A program made the position numbers and the translations under genes. Source: CAVQZA01 sp963718355 (GTDB lineage: Bacteria > Actinomycetota > Thermoleophilia > Gaiellales > Gaiellaceae). Taken from it: a stretch of DNA of 64,000 nucleotides. Below the pieces are notes generated by a model that had not been told where the DNA came from, did not search any database, and saw only the letters and a program-made list of their open reading frames with translations. The stretch is taken from NCBI GenBank assembly GCA_963718355.1, contig CAVQZA010000016.1, positions 236,746 to 300,745 of the forward strand. The letters are read 5' to 3'. The stretch's first letter is position 1. Each line of letters begins with the position of its first letter. Below, in pieces: positions 31,539 through 41,513 of the stretch.

Positions 31539-31744
31539 AGCTCGCCCTTCTCCCAGCGTTCGAGCAGCCGCTCGAGCTGTCGGCGCTGGCCCTCGCCGAA
31601 CTCGACGTTCGCGAGGATGCGCCTCGCCTCGCCCGGATCGTCGTTCGCGACCGCGGCCTCGAGATGCTCGCGGAGCGGGCTCGGCTCGCGGAGCTGGCGG
31701 CGAAGCCAGCGCAGGAGGCTCACGGCGGCGGCGTCCGTCGTCAT
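31535..31744 (-). CDS. Small helical protein
   Basis: This 69-residue protein (MTTDAAAVSLLRWLRRQLRE...) is charged and helical, with RRQLERLLERWEKGEL at the end; it has no domain. It is divergent from agmatinase with about 20 bases between starts. Coding is supported by composition, and by start and stop positions that just fit the gap. Confidence 0.5.
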   Translation of the reverse strand: MTTDAAAVSLLRWLRRQLREPSPLREHLEAAVANDDPGEARRILANVEFGEGQRRQLERLLERWEKGEL

Positions 31745-31752
31745 CGCAGGCC

Positions 31753-31758
31753 TAGGAT
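31753..31758 (+). promoter_or_regulatory. -10 box (TAGGAT) of agmatinase gene
   Basis: CTAGGAT ends six bases before GTG 31765, predicting a leaderless mRNA. Confidence 0.45.
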
Positions 31759-31764
31759 AGAGCG

Positions 31765-32715
31765 GTGATCGATCCGCTGGAGCGCTGGCAGGGCCTCGGC
31801 GACAAGCCGGACTACGCCGGGCTTATGACCTTCATGGCGCTGCCGTACACGCAGGATCCGGCCGAGCTCGTCGGCGTGGACGTGGCGATCGTCGGGGCGC
31901 CGACCGACGATCTCGTCTCGGACCGGCCGGGCGCGCGGTTCGGTCCGCGCGCGATCCGCGCTGCGAGCTGCCCGCCCGGTCCGCACCTCGAGGCGAAGGT
32001 CGACGCGTCGCGCGTCTTGAAGATCGTCGATTTCGGCGATGCGCCGGTGATCCCCGCCGATCCGGTTCGCACGCGCGCTGCGATCCACGAGACGGTCGCG
32101 CAGGTCGTGAACGCGGGTGCCGTGCCGATCGTGCTCGGCGGCGACCACTCGATCGTCGAGCCGAATATCGCCGCGGTTGCCGCGAAACACGGCCCGGTCG
32201 GCCTCGTCCATTTCGACACGCACACCGACACGGGCCAGGAGGTCTTCGGCGTCGAGGTCTCGCACGGGACGCCGATGTACCGGCTCGTCGAGTCGGGCGC
32301 GGTCGACCCGCAGCGGTACATCCAGATCGGGCTGCGCGGCTACTGGCCCGGCGAAGCCGAGTTTTTCTGGCAGGCCGAGCGCGGGATCACGAGCTTCTTC
32401 ATGCACGACGTGCGCGACCGGGGGATCCGCGACGTGATCGAGCGGACGGTCGCGCTCGCCGGCGACGGCCCGGTGTTCGTCTCGGTCGACGTCGACGTGC
32501 TCGATCCGGCCTTCGCGCCCGGCACCGGCACGCCCGAGCCCGGCGGGATGACCTCCGCCGACCTGCTCTGGGCCTGCCGGGAATTGGCTCGTCGACTCGA
32601 TGTCGTCGGTGCAGATGTAGTCGAGGTGATCCCGACCGCAGTCGGCTCGGCCGACATCACGGCACTCGTCGCCGAGCGGATCGTTCGCGAGCTCCTGACG
32701 GGCCTCGCGCTGTAG
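31765..32715 (+). CDS. speB: Agmatinase / ureohydrolase
   Basis: This 316-residue enzyme of the arginase-agmatinase family hydrolyses a guanidino compound (agmatine or similar) to an amine plus urea. Manganese ligands are seen in VLGGDHSIVEP, HFDTHTDTGQE and SVDVDVLDPAFAPGTGTPEP. The active-site loop is GVEVSHGTPMYRLVE. Guanidinobutyrate or guanidinopropionate hydrolases look alike, so the exact substrate is uncertain. The start is GTG 31765, directly after its -10 box. Confidence 0.9.
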   Translation: MIDPLERWQGLGDKPDYAGLMTFMALPYTQDPAELVGVDVAIVGAPTDDLVSDRPGARFGPRAIRAASCPPGPHLEAKVDASRVLKIVDFGDAPVIPADPVRTRAAIHETVAQVVNAGAVPIVLGGDHSIVEPNIAAVAAKHGPVGLVHFDTHTDTGQEVFGVEVSHGTPMYRLVESGAVDPQRYIQIGLRGYWPGEAEFFWQAERGITSFFMHDVRDRGIRDVIERTVALAGDGPVFVSVDVDVLDPAFAPGTGTPEPGGMTSADLLWACRELARRLDVVGADVVEVIPTAVGSADITALVAERIVRELLTGLAL

Positions 32716-32774
32716 GGAAGAAGACCGGCTCCGGTCGCGTCCTGTTCGCAACCAAGCAACAGGAGGAGGCGGAG

Positions 32775-32987
32775 ATGTACCTCAAGAAGACGGTCGTGCT
32801 CGTTGCTCTTGCGTTCGCGGTTGCGGCTCCCACGGCGGGGGCCATGCGCGCCCCGATCGAGGGCGGCGACGCCAGCCAGCTCGTGCTCGCGGGGCACCCC
32901 AAGAAGGCCAATCCGAATCCGAAGCAGCCAACGCTGTGCGTGCGCTACGTCAACACGCCGACGTCCTGCCTGGCCTTCGGCTTCTAG
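32775..32987 (+). CDS. Small secreted protein
   Basis: This 70-residue protein has a signal peptide (MYLKKTVVLVALAFAVAAPT AGA). The mature part is polar with KKANPNPKQPTLCVRYVNTP then TSCLAFGF, and two Cys that could form a small loop. A strong GGAGGAGG site precedes the ATG. It is followed by an 11-pair hairpin. It has no family. Its FGF end recalls the FGFSRG end of the peptide at 29555-29665, which may be chance. Confidence 0.65.
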   Translation: MYLKKTVVLVALAFAVAAPTAGAMRAPIEGGDASQLVLAGHPKKANPNPKQPTLCVRYVNTPTSCLAFGF

Positions 32988-33008
32988 CTCGCTCATGCGA
33001 GTCGGTAC

Positions 33009-33041
33009 CGTCAGGCTCGTCGCATTCCGGCGAGCCTGACG
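33009..33041 (+). terminator. Intrinsic hairpin after small secreted protein gene
   Basis: CGTCAGGCTCG pairs perfectly with CGAGCCTGACG across an 11-base loop, just after the stop at 32987 and before the folD -10 box. There is no T-run. Confidence 0.65.
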
Positions 33042-33048
33042 GACGCGG

Positions 33049-33054
33049 TAGGGT
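33049..33054 (+). promoter_or_regulatory. -10 box (TAGGGT) of folD
   Basis: GGTAGGGT ends eight bases before the ATG, consistent with a leaderless or near-leaderless mRNA. Confidence 0.45.
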
Positions 33055-33062
33055 CGTCCGCG

Positions 33063-33917
33063 ATGGCCGCGACGATCATGGACGGCAAGGCGCTCGCCGA
33101 GAGGGTGCGTGCGGAGGTCGCCGAGGAATTGCGGGTGTTCGGCCCCGTCGGGCTCGCCACGGTGCTCGTGGGTGAGGATCCAGCCTCGGAGATCTACATC
33201 CGGATGAAGCACAAGGCGGCGGGCGAGGTCGGGATCACGCCCCATGACATCCACCTCGCCGCGGACGTGTCCGAGGAGGAGTTGCTCGGGGTGGTGGACG
33301 GCCTGAATCGCGACGACGCGGTGGACGGGATCCTCGTCCAGCTCCCGCTTCCCGCTCACATCGACGAGGCGCGCGTGCTGCGCGCGGTCGATCCGCTCAA
33401 GGACGTCGACGGCTTCCATCCGCTCAACGCGGGGCAGCTCTACCTAGACCGGCCGACCCTCGTGCCGGCGACGCCGACGGGGGTGATCGCGCTGTTCGAC
33501 GAGTACGCGGTGCCGCTCGAGGGCGCCCGCGCCGTGGTCGTGGGGCGAAGCTCGATCGTCGGCAAGCCGGCGGCGATGCTGCTGCTCGCGCGGAACGCGA
33601 CCGTCACGATCTGCCATTCGCGGACGCGTGATCTCGGAGCGGTGACGCGTGAGGCGGACGTGCTCGTCGCCGCCGTGGGCCGCGCGGGGATGATCACCGC
33701 AGACATGGTCAAGCCGGGCGCGGCCGTAATCGACGTCGGGATCAACCGCACCGAGGACGGAATGCGCGGCGACGTCGACCCCGGCGTGGCCGAGGTGGCC
33801 GGCTTGCTGACGCCCGTGCCGGGCGGCGTCGGGCCGATGACGATAGCCATGCTCCTGCAGAGCACGCTCAAAGCGGCGAGGTTTCGTCGGGACGGCCTTG
33901 CGTTCCCCCAGGCGTGA
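33063..33917 (+). CDS. folD: Bifunctional methylene-THF dehydrogenase/cyclohydrolase
   Basis: This 284-residue cytosolic FolD interconverts 5,10-methylene-, methenyl- and 10-formyl-tetrahydrofolate with NADP. Landmarks are YIRMKHKAAGEVGI (catalytic Lys), VDGILVQLPLPAHID, PLKDVDGFHPLNAGQL, TPTGVIALF, VVVGRSSIVGKPAAMLLL and PVPGGVGPMTIAML. Length and motif order are normal. It could supply formyl-THF in concert with the formate dehydrogenase genes further right. The neighbours are not related in function. Confidence 0.95.
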   Translation: MAATIMDGKALAERVRAEVAEELRVFGPVGLATVLVGEDPASEIYIRMKHKAAGEVGITPHDIHLAADVSEEELLGVVDGLNRDDAVDGILVQLPLPAHIDEARVLRAVDPLKDVDGFHPLNAGQLYLDRPTLVPATPTGVIALFDEYAVPLEGARAVVVGRSSIVGKPAAMLLLARNATVTICHSRTRDLGAVTREADVLVAAVGRAGMITADMVKPGAAVIDVGINRTEDGMRGDVDPGVAEVAGLLTPVPGGVGPMTIAMLLQSTLKAARFRRDGLAFPQA

Positions 33918-33995
33918 GGCTACCGTTAGCGCGCTTCATATCGGTCGGCGGCTCGGTGCCCGGGCCGTCGTTGTTTGCAGTACTAAGGAGGACCG

Positions 33996-34196
33996 TTGGC
34001 TCAGGGCACTGTCAAGTGGTTTTCGAACGAGAAGGGTTATGGGTTCATCGAGCGTGAGGGTGGCGATGACGTTTTCGTCCACTTCTCCGCGATCGAGATG
34101 GACGGCTACAAGTCGCTGACCGAAGGCCAGCGCGTTGAGTTCGAGGTCGTGCAGGGCCCCAAGGGTGCCCAGGCCGCGAACGTGCGGGCCGCCTAG
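33996..34196 (+). CDS. Cold-shock (CspA-family) protein
   Basis: This 66-residue CSD protein binds single-stranded nucleic acids. RNP1 KGYGFIER and RNP2 VFVHFSAI are both present. The start is TTG with AAGGAGG six bases upstream; a 78-base leader after folD may carry temperature-responsive structure but none is evident. It ends with the best intrinsic terminator of the window. The tail (KGAQAANVRAA) is typical of actinobacterial cold-shock proteins. Confidence 0.95.
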   Translation: MAQGTVKWFSNEKGYGFIEREGGDDVFVHFSAIEMDGYKSLTEGQRVEFEVVQGPKGAQAANVRAA

Positions 34197-34221
34197 CTTT
34201 CCCTTTCGGAACCGAATGCGT

Positions 34222-34252
34222 AGAGGCTCCCGAAAGGGAGCCTCTCTTTTTT
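34222..34252 (+). terminator. Intrinsic terminator of cold-shock gene
   Basis: AGAGGCTCCC, a GAAA tetraloop and GGGAGCCTCT form a perfect ten-pair stem followed by CTTTTTT. This is a textbook rho-independent terminator. Confidence 0.93.
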
Positions 34253-34267
34253 GGAAGGATCTGATCC

Positions 34268-34552
34268 GTGGCGATATCGAACGACGATGTGCTCCATGTG
34301 GCCCGCCTCGCGCGGCTCGGCCTGCGCGAGGGTGAGGCCGAGCGGCTCCAGGTCGAGCTGAGCGCGATCCTGGAGGCGGTCGGCAAGGTGTCCGAGCTGG
34401 ACCTGACCGACGTGCCGCCGACCTCGCATCCGCTCGACCTCGTCAACGTGTGGGACGAGGACGAGCCGAGCCCGTGCTTCACCGTCGAGGAAGCACTCGC
34501 GAACGCGCCGGACCGGGAGGGGGACGGCTTCCGCGTCCCGCCGAGCGCATGA
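34268..34552 (+). CDS. gatC: Asp-tRNA(Asn)/Glu-tRNA(Gln) amidotransferase subunit C
   Basis: This 94-residue GatC clamps GatA to GatB in the enzyme that makes Gln-tRNA and Asn-tRNA by amidation. Features: VLHVARLARLGLREGEAERL at the N-terminus, DVPPTSHPLDLVNVW in the middle and the C-terminal EGDGFRVPPSA. GTG 34268 is the start, with GGAAGGA upstream. It is first of the gatCAB operon, with 103 bases to gatA. Confidence 0.93.
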   Translation: MAISNDDVLHVARLARLGLREGEAERLQVELSAILEAVGKVSELDLTDVPPTSHPLDLVNVWDEDEPSPCFTVEEALANAPDREGDGFRVPPSA

Positions 34553-34655
34553 GCACGATTCGTCACACAGTCGCCACAAAGCCGCGCGAAAGCGCCGGCT
34601 ATCTTGGAAGCCCCCGTGGGTGGGCGGGGGATTGGGACGGGGAGAGAGAGTCGCT

Positions 34656-36058
<1,403 letters not shown>

Positions 36059-36062
<4 letters not shown>

Positions 36063-37459
36063 CCTGGGAACCGGTGATCGGGCTCGAGATCCATGTCCAG
36101 CTGAAGACCAGGACGAAGATGTTCTGCCGCTGCGAGGCGGGCTGGGGCGCGGCCGAGAACACGCGCACCTGCCCGATCTGCCTCGCGCATCCGGGCGCCC
36201 TGCCGGTCACGAACGGGCGCGCGGTCGAGTGGACGGTGAAGCTCGGGCTCGCTCTTGGCTGCACGATCGCCGAGCGCGCGGTCTTTGCGCGCAAGAACTA
36301 CTTCTATCCGGATTTGCCCAAGGGCTATCAGATCTCACAATACGATCTGCCTCTTTGCATAGACGGCAAGGTGCTAGTGCCGACTGCAGACGGCGAACAT
36401 GAGGTGCGGATCGTCCGCGCCCACCTCGAGGAGGACGCCGCCAAGACGATCCACCACGGCGGCGCATCGGGCCGGATCGGTGGCGCGAGCCACTCCGTCG
36501 TCGACTTCAACCGCGGCGGCACGCCGCTCGTCGAGATCGTCACGCATCCCGACATCCACTCGGCCGAGGAGGCGCGTCGCTTCCTCCAGCTGTTGCGCCA
36601 GACGATCGTCGAGCTGGGGATCTCCCATGCGGAAATGGAGAAGGGCACGTTGCGCGTCGACGCCAACGTCTCCGTCCGGCCGGCGGGCGAGGAGGGCTTC
36701 CGGACCCGCACCGAGATCAAGAACATCAACTCGTTCAGCTTCGTCGCGCGCGGGATCGAGGCCGAGGTCGAGCGGCAGATCGCAGTCTGGGAGTCGGGCG
36801 CCGAGGTCGAGCAGGCGACATTCGACTTCGATGCGTCGACCGGCACGCTTACCTCACGGCGCTCGAAGGAGGAGGCCGAGGACTACCGGTACTTTCCCGA
36901 GCCTGACCTCGTCCCGGTCGAGCCGTCGGCCGAGCTGATCGCGCGGCTGCGCGCCGAGCTTCCCGAGCTGCCCGGCGAGCGGATCCGCCGCCTCGAGCCC
37001 ACGCTCGGCTTCGCGCTCGCGGGCGACATCGTCACGAGCGGGCGTACCGCGCTCCTCGAGTCGATCCTCGGCGAGGGGCTCGACCCGCGCGACGTGGCGA
37101 ACTTCCTGATGAACGAGGGTCGCGAGCTCGAAGACGTCCCGAACCCTGGCGAGCTGCAGAGCCTGCTGAAGGCCCGGCGCGAGATCCCGCGCGAGCGGTT
37201 CGCCGCTGCGGTCGCCGCCGCTGGCACCCGGGACTTTTCCGCGGCGCCGTACCTCGCGGAGAAGGTCGTCAGCGACACCTCGGAGCTCGAGCCGCTGATC
37301 GACTCGATCCTCGCCGCAAACCCGTCACAGGTCGAGGCCTACCGCGGTGGCAAGGACGGGCTGCTCGGCTTCTTCGTCGGCCAGGTGATGAAGGAGACGC
37401 AGGGCAAGGCCGACGCGAAGCTCGTCAACGAGCTCGTCCGCGCGAAGCTCGCGGTCTAG
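36059..37459 (+). CDS. gatB: Asp/Glu-tRNA amidotransferase subunit B
   Basis: This 466-residue GatB binds the misacylated tRNA and phosphorylates the acyl group. The start WEPVIGLEIHVQLKTRTKMF, the zinc Cys (FCRCEAGWG, RTCPICLAHPG), the kinase region YPDLPKGYQISQYD, and VDFNRGGTPLVEIVTHPD are all present. The C-terminal YqeY-like tail ends GFFVGQVMKETQGKADAKLV. ATG 36059 overlaps the gatA stop (ATGA). The 36330-36400 segment is locally less GC-rich but the frame is intact. Confidence 0.95.
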
Positions 37460-37971
37460 ATCAGGCCGCAGATCCGCGCGGTGTTCGGCCACGGATAGAA
37501 GCCGCGGTTGTGTTGCGCGCGCTCGGCGACCCACATCTGCTCGATCGGCGTCCAGTGGTCGGCGGTGCCCTTCTGTCGCAGCAGCCAGGTCGCGTAGACG
37601 CGTTGAAACTCGATGTCCATCTGGAGCCCACCGTAGTAGCCGTTGCCGGTGTGGGCACGCCACGAGCCCTCGTAGCGGTGGATGCAGAGCCACTGGCGCT
37701 TGTGCGGCGGTTTGAGCGCCTGCTTGTACGCCGCTGCGGCCATCATGCGCCAGACCTTCGCCGGGAGGCGGTGGGCCACGGTGAGCGGCTTGCCCATCAC
37801 CTTCTGCCAGCGCCACGTCTCGGCGCGGAACTTGACGATCTCGGCGGCTTCGTTGGGGCGAGCCGCAACTCGCCTGTCGGCCGCTTTTGCACGATCGATT
37901 GTTGCGCTGGCCCCTGCCACCGCGAGGACGGCGAGGACCAACGCAAGGGAAAATGCTTGTTTCAAAAGCAC
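37456..37971 (-). CDS. Secreted lysozyme-fold / Rpf-like transglycosylase
   Basis: This 171-residue exported protein has a signal peptide near the start (FSLALVLAVLAVAGASA) and a C-terminal Rpf/lysozyme-type domain with WLCIHRYEGSWRAHTGNGYY (the Glu is the likely catalytic acid), GGLQMDIEFQR and WTPIEQMWVAERAQHNRGF. It probably cleaves peptidoglycan glycan strands. The N-terminal linker is basic and helical. GTG 37971 or TTG 37965 could be the start. It overlaps gatB tail to tail by four bases. Confidence 0.75.
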   Translation of the reverse strand: MLLKQAFSLALVLAVLAVAGASATIDRAKAADRRVAARPNEAAEIVKFRAETWRWQKVMGKPLTVAHRLPAKVWRMMAAAAYKQALKPPHKRQWLCIHRYEGSWRAHTGNGYYGGLQMDIEFQRVYATWLLRQKGTADHWTPIEQMWVAERAQHNRGFYPWPNTARICGLI

Positions 37972-38074
37972 CCCTTGCTACGGGAATACGGACCGACGCA
38001 CCGGGACGGGAAGATGGTTCCGCAGTCCGCCCCGGGCAGGCGCGACATGAGGCCGCGCCGCGTCGTAGTTGTGG
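37972..38074 (-). other. Leader region of the lysozyme-fold gene
   Basis: The 103-base gap upstream of the gene contains a GGCGCG/CGCGCC hairpin on the minus strand and a GC-rich second stem. Rpf-type genes in Actinobacteria often have c-di-AMP (ydaO) riboswitches, but I could not find the conserved ydaO core here. Structure but no assigned family. Confidence 0.25.
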
Positions 38075-38740
38075 CTACCGGGTCAAGCTAGCAGAGCCCT
38101 CGGACGCTATGCGCCGGTCCCCCCAGCGGGCCGGCGCGACAAAGCCGAGGTACAGAAGCAGTGCCGCGGCGGCGATGAACACGGCCGTTTCGGCCTCCCC
38201 GAGGCCCGCCAGTGCGCTGCCGATCGCGGCCACGCCGACCCCTGCGAGGATCAGCGCGTTGCCGAGCGGTCGACGCCGGATGCCCATCAGCGCGACCGCG
38301 ACGACCGCGATCGTGCCGACCGAATTGCCGAGCACCGCAAGGAGGCGCGCAGGCAGGAAGTCGAGGTGCGCCTGAGCGGTCGGGATCCCGGTTCCGGCGA
38401 ACGAGCCGTGCACCGGAACCGCGATCATCACCCCGATTGCGAGCCCCGACCACAGGAACGCGGCCGGCCCGGCCCAGCGCCTGCCGATCAGGAGGAGCGA
38501 ACCGGCGCCGAGGAGCGGCGCGGTCAGCAGGCCGCCGAAGAGGTAGTAGGCGCGGAACGAGCGCGCGTCCCAGCCGTGCGCCGCGCCCCAGGCCAGCGCA
38601 CCGGACGCGAGTGCGAACGCGAGCAGCGCGCAGCCCCAGGCGGCGAGCTCGGGCGCGTGCCGCTCGCGCCAGCGCCCGGCGAGCCCGCCCGCGAGCCTCA
38701 GCGACAGCAGCGCCGCGGCGAATGCGAGAAGCGCCTCCAC
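38075..38740 (-). CDS. Multi-pass membrane protein of unknown function
   Basis: This 221-residue protein has about seven hydrophobic segments (LLAFAAALLSLRLAG, WGCALLAFALASGALAWGAA, AYYLFGGLLTAPLLGAGSLL, AAFLWSGLAIGVMIAV, LLAVLGNSVGTIAVVAVALM, ILAGVGVAAIGSALAGLG, AVFIAAAALLLYLGFV). No transport motif or catalytic residue is recognised. A short loop with SFAGTGIPTAQAHLDFLPAR is conserved-looking. It is divergent from the 38769 gene by 28 bases. Confidence 0.7.
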   Translation of the reverse strand: MEALLAFAAALLSLRLAGGLAGRWRERHAPELAAWGCALLAFALASGALAWGAAHGWDARSFRAYYLFGGLLTAPLLGAGSLLLIGRRWAGPAAFLWSGLAIGVMIAVPVHGSFAGTGIPTAQAHLDFLPARLLAVLGNSVGTIAVVAVALMGIRRRPLGNALILAGVGVAAIGSALAGLGEAETAVFIAAAALLLYLGFVAPARWGDRRIASEGSASLTR

Positions 38741-38754
38741 GAACCGGAGCGTAG

Positions 38755-38760
38755 TAGGCT
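38755..38760 (+). promoter_or_regulatory. -10 box (TAGGCT) of the acylase-family gene
   Basis: GTAGTAGGCT ends eight bases before GTG 38769, again with no room for an ordinary leader. Confidence 0.45.
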
Positions 38761-38768
38761 CGGGCCCC

Positions 38769-41219
38769 GTGAAGCGGGTCGTCCTCGTTCTCGGTCTGGC
38801 CGCTCTCGTGCTTGGAGGCGTCTCGGCCGCCGCAACGCCCCGCCACGACTACGCAGCGGTGGCGCTCGACGTGCTGCCGCCCGGCGAGAACGGCGGCGTC
38901 ACCTTCAATGCGAACACGACCGACCAGGCGACGCTCTACGACGGCCTCACGCCGCTCGGCGACAAGGTCACGAACGCCGACCTGAAGCGCTGGTTCAAGC
39001 CCGAGACGCTCGGGCTCGGCGGCCTCAAGGCGGTTCGCACCGAGAAGCTGCCGCGCGCGGGCACGGTGATCCAGCGCGACAAGTGGGACGTCCCGCATGT
39101 GACCGGGAAGACGCAGGCCGACGTCGAGTACGGCGCCGGCTGGGCAACCGCCGAGGATCGCGGCCTGCTGCTCCAGCTGATCCGCGGCCCGGCCCGCGCC
39201 GCCGCCCTCGACATCCCCGGGATCGACCCGATCGGCCTCGCGCTCTCCGGCAAGACATTCGTGCCCAGCGCGCAAACCGAGGCGTTCCTTGCCAAGCAGC
39301 TCGACCTCCTACGCGCGCAGGGCGCCCTCGGCCGCCACTTCGTGAACCTGCTCCAGGCCTACACGGCCGGGATCAACGGCTACTTCACCTCGGTCAAGAC
39401 TGCGGTGCAGCCCTACACGCCGAACGACGTGATCGCGGCAGCGGCGTTGATTGCCGCGCGCTTCGGCGCGAACGGCGGCTCGGAGGTGAGCCGCTCTGAG
39501 CTCCTCTCGGCGCTCCAGACGAAGCTCGGCGCCGCGAAGGGAGCACAGGTGTTCGGCGATCTGCGCTCGGCCGACGATCCCGAGGCGCCGGTCTCGATCC
39601 CCGGCACATTCATGCAGGAGCAGCCCGCCTCGACGGCGCTCGGCAGCGTCACCGTCGACGACGGGAGCTTCGAGCCGGTGCCGCTCGCGGTGCCGCAGAT
39701 CGCCGGCGCCTCGAAGACGATGTCGAACGCGCTGCTCGTGGGAGCGAGCCGCTCCGCAAGCGGGCATCCGATTTTCGTCGCGGGGCCGCAGGTCGGCTAC
39801 TTCTTCCCCGAGTTCTTCATGGAGATCGATATGGCCGGCGGCGGCTTCGCCACGCGCGGCGCACTGTTCCCCGGGGTGCCGTTCGTGGTGATCGGCCGCG
39901 GCATCGACGACGTGTGGAGCGCGACCTCGTCCCAGGCCGACAACACCGACGTGTTCATCGAGGCCCTGTGCGGCGACGACACGCATTACCTGTACAAGGG
40001 CAACTGCCGCGCGATGACAACGTTCAAAGCCGGCGCGCTGGCTCAGGCGGGCTCACCGGATCAGCCCGTGGTGTTCCGCGAGACGGTGCACGGCCCGGTC
40101 GAGGGCTACGCGACGGTCGGCGGGAAGCGCGTCGCGATCTCGCTGGAGCGCTCGACTCGCGGTCGCGAGCTGCTCTCGACGAAGTCGTTCTACGAGCTCG
40201 ACACGAACCAGGTGACCTCGGCGAAGAGCTTCCTGAAGACGATGTCCGGGGTCGAGTTCTCGTTCAACTGGTTCTACGCCGACGACAAGGACATCGCGAT
40301 GTTCTCGAGCGGCCGCCTGCCCGTGCGCGCGCCTGGAACCGATCCGGCGCTCCCGACCGACGGCTCGGGCGCCTACGACTGGCGCGGCTTCCTCACTCCG
40401 GCGCAGCACGCGCAGGCGATCGACCCGGCCGGCGGTGAGATCCTGAACTGGAACAACAAGCCGGCCCAGGGCGTCGGCGCCTCCGACGACAACTGGGGCT
40501 ACGGGCCGATCCACCGCGTCCAGCTGCTCGAGCGCCAGCTCGCCGCGCGGAAGGGCAAGCTCACGCCGGCCGATGTCGTCTCGTCGATGAACGGCGCCGC
40601 GACACAGGACCTGCGCGCCGTGCTCGTGCTGCCCGACATCGCCGCCGTGCTCAAGACCGGCGCCGCTCCCGACCCGCGCGCGGCCCAGATGCTGCAGCTC
40701 CTCGAGGCCTGGGCGGCGAACGGCTCGTCCAGGATCGACCTGAACCTCGACGGCAAGATCGACGACCCGGGCGCCGCGATCATGGACGCGGTCTGGGACC
40801 GCTGGGCCGACGCGGTGATGACGCCGGTGCTCGGCCCGACGCTCGTCCAGCGGCTCGCCGACCTGCATGTCCGCAGCGACGACGCGAACCCCGGCGGCTC
40901 GTCGTACATCGACGGCTGGTACGGCTACGTCGACAAGGATCTCCGCACGCTGCTCGGGCAGACGGTGCGAGGCGCATTCTCGATGCACTACTGCGGTGCG
41001 GGCGACCTCGCCGCGTGCCGAGCGTCGCTGTGGACAGCACTCGACGCGGCCGGAGCGCAGCTCGCAGCGGCGCAGGGCGCCGATCCCACTGCATGGCGCG
41101 CGGATGCCACCGCAGAGCGGATCAGGTTCACCTCGGGGATCCTGCAGAACACGATGCGCTGGACGAACCGGCCGACCTTCCAGCAGGTCGTCACGTTCTC
41201 GGGCCACCGCCCGCGCTGA
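38769..41219 (+). CDS. Penicillin-acylase-family (S45, Ntn-hydrolase) secreted enzyme
   Basis: This 816-residue exported proenzyme has signal peptide KRVVLVLGLAALVLGGVSAA, an N-terminal alpha chain with QRDKWDVPHVTGKTQADVEY and GAGWATAEDRGLLLQLIRGP, then the autocleavage site ASKTMSNALLVGASRS. There the Ser of SNAL is the nucleophile at the new beta-chain N-terminus. Later motifs are HPIFVAGPQVGYFFPEFFME and WSATSSQADNTDVFIE. Family members hydrolyse beta-lactam side chains, acyl-homoserine lactones or lipopeptides; the true substrate is unknown. The frame is intact. Confidence 0.88.
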   Translation: MKRVVLVLGLAALVLGGVSAAATPRHDYAAVALDVLPPGENGGVTFNANTTDQATLYDGLTPLGDKVTNADLKRWFKPETLGLGGLKAVRTEKLPRAGTVIQRDKWDVPHVTGKTQADVEYGAGWATAEDRGLLLQLIRGPARAAALDIPGIDPIGLALSGKTFVPSAQTEAFLAKQLDLLRAQGALGRHFVNLLQAYTAGINGYFTSVKTAVQPYTPNDVIAAAALIAARFGANGGSEVSRSELLSALQTKLGAAKGAQVFGDLRSADDPEAPVSIPGTFMQEQPASTALGSVTVDDGSFEPVPLAVPQIAGASKTMSNALLVGASRSASGHPIFVAGPQVGYFFPEFFMEIDMAGGGFATRGALFPGVPFVVIGRGIDDVWSATSSQADNTDVFIEALCGDDTHYLYKGNCRAMTTFKAGALAQAGSPDQPVVFRETVHGPVEGYATVGGKRVAISLERSTRGRELLSTKSFYELDTNQVTSAKSFLKTMSGVEFSFNWFYADDKDIAMFSSGRLPVRAPGTDPALPTDGSGAYDWRGFLTPAQHAQAIDPAGGEILNWNNKPAQGVGASDDNWGYGPIHRVQLLERQLAARKGKLTPADVVSSMNGAATQDLRAVLVLPDIAAVLKTGAAPDPRAAQMLQLLEAWAANGSSRIDLNLDGKIDDPGAAIMDAVWDRWADAVMTPVLGPTLVQRLADLHVRSDDANPGGSSYIDGWYGYVDKDLRTLLGQTVRGAFSMHYCGAGDLAACRASLWTALDAAGAQLAAAQGADPTAWRADATAERIRFTSGILQNTMRWTNRPTFQQVVTFSGHRPR

Positions 41220-41412
41220 GCAGCGGCTGCGCCTTCGCGACAGCTCCCGTCCGCGTGTGCACGTCGAGCTTCTCGAACACGTGCTCGAGCTGGGTTCGCA
41301 CCGTGTGAGGCGACGTCCCGAGAATCGCCGCCACCTGCTTGTTCGTATGGCCCTGCGCTACCCACGCGAGAACCTCGGCCTCGCGTGGGGTCAGGCGCTG
41401 AATCGCGCGCAT
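41191..41412 (-). CDS. Stand-alone LuxR-type DNA-binding domain
   Basis: This 73-residue protein from ATG 41412 (MRAIQRLTPREAEVLAWVAQ) is almost only a LuxR C-terminal helix-turn-helix: GHTNKQVAAILGTSPHTVRT then HVFEKLDVHTRTGAVAKAQP. No receiver or ligand domain is encoded in frame. Longer frames up to 41535 add non-conserved residues. It overlaps the acylase-family gene's 3' end by 29 bases on the other strand and is divergent from the haloperoxidase gene. Acylases of this family can cleave acyl-homoserine lactones, so the pairing is suggestive only. Confidence 0.7.
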   Translation of the reverse strand: MRAIQRLTPREAEVLAWVAQGHTNKQVAAILGTSPHTVRTQLEHVFEKLDVHTRTGAVAKAQPLLSAGGGPRT

Positions 41413-41513
41413 CGAGAGACGATACGACGAATGTCGGATTGTGGGAAGGCGCGCGGCCGTCAAATGTAGGCGGGTCCCCTGCGGCGCAACCATGATTCGG
41501 AAGGAGTCTTCTG

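Noticed and set aside
37972..38074. c-di-AMP (ydaO) riboswitch before the lysozyme-fold gene
   Set aside because: The gene type suggested it but the conserved core bases were not found by eye.
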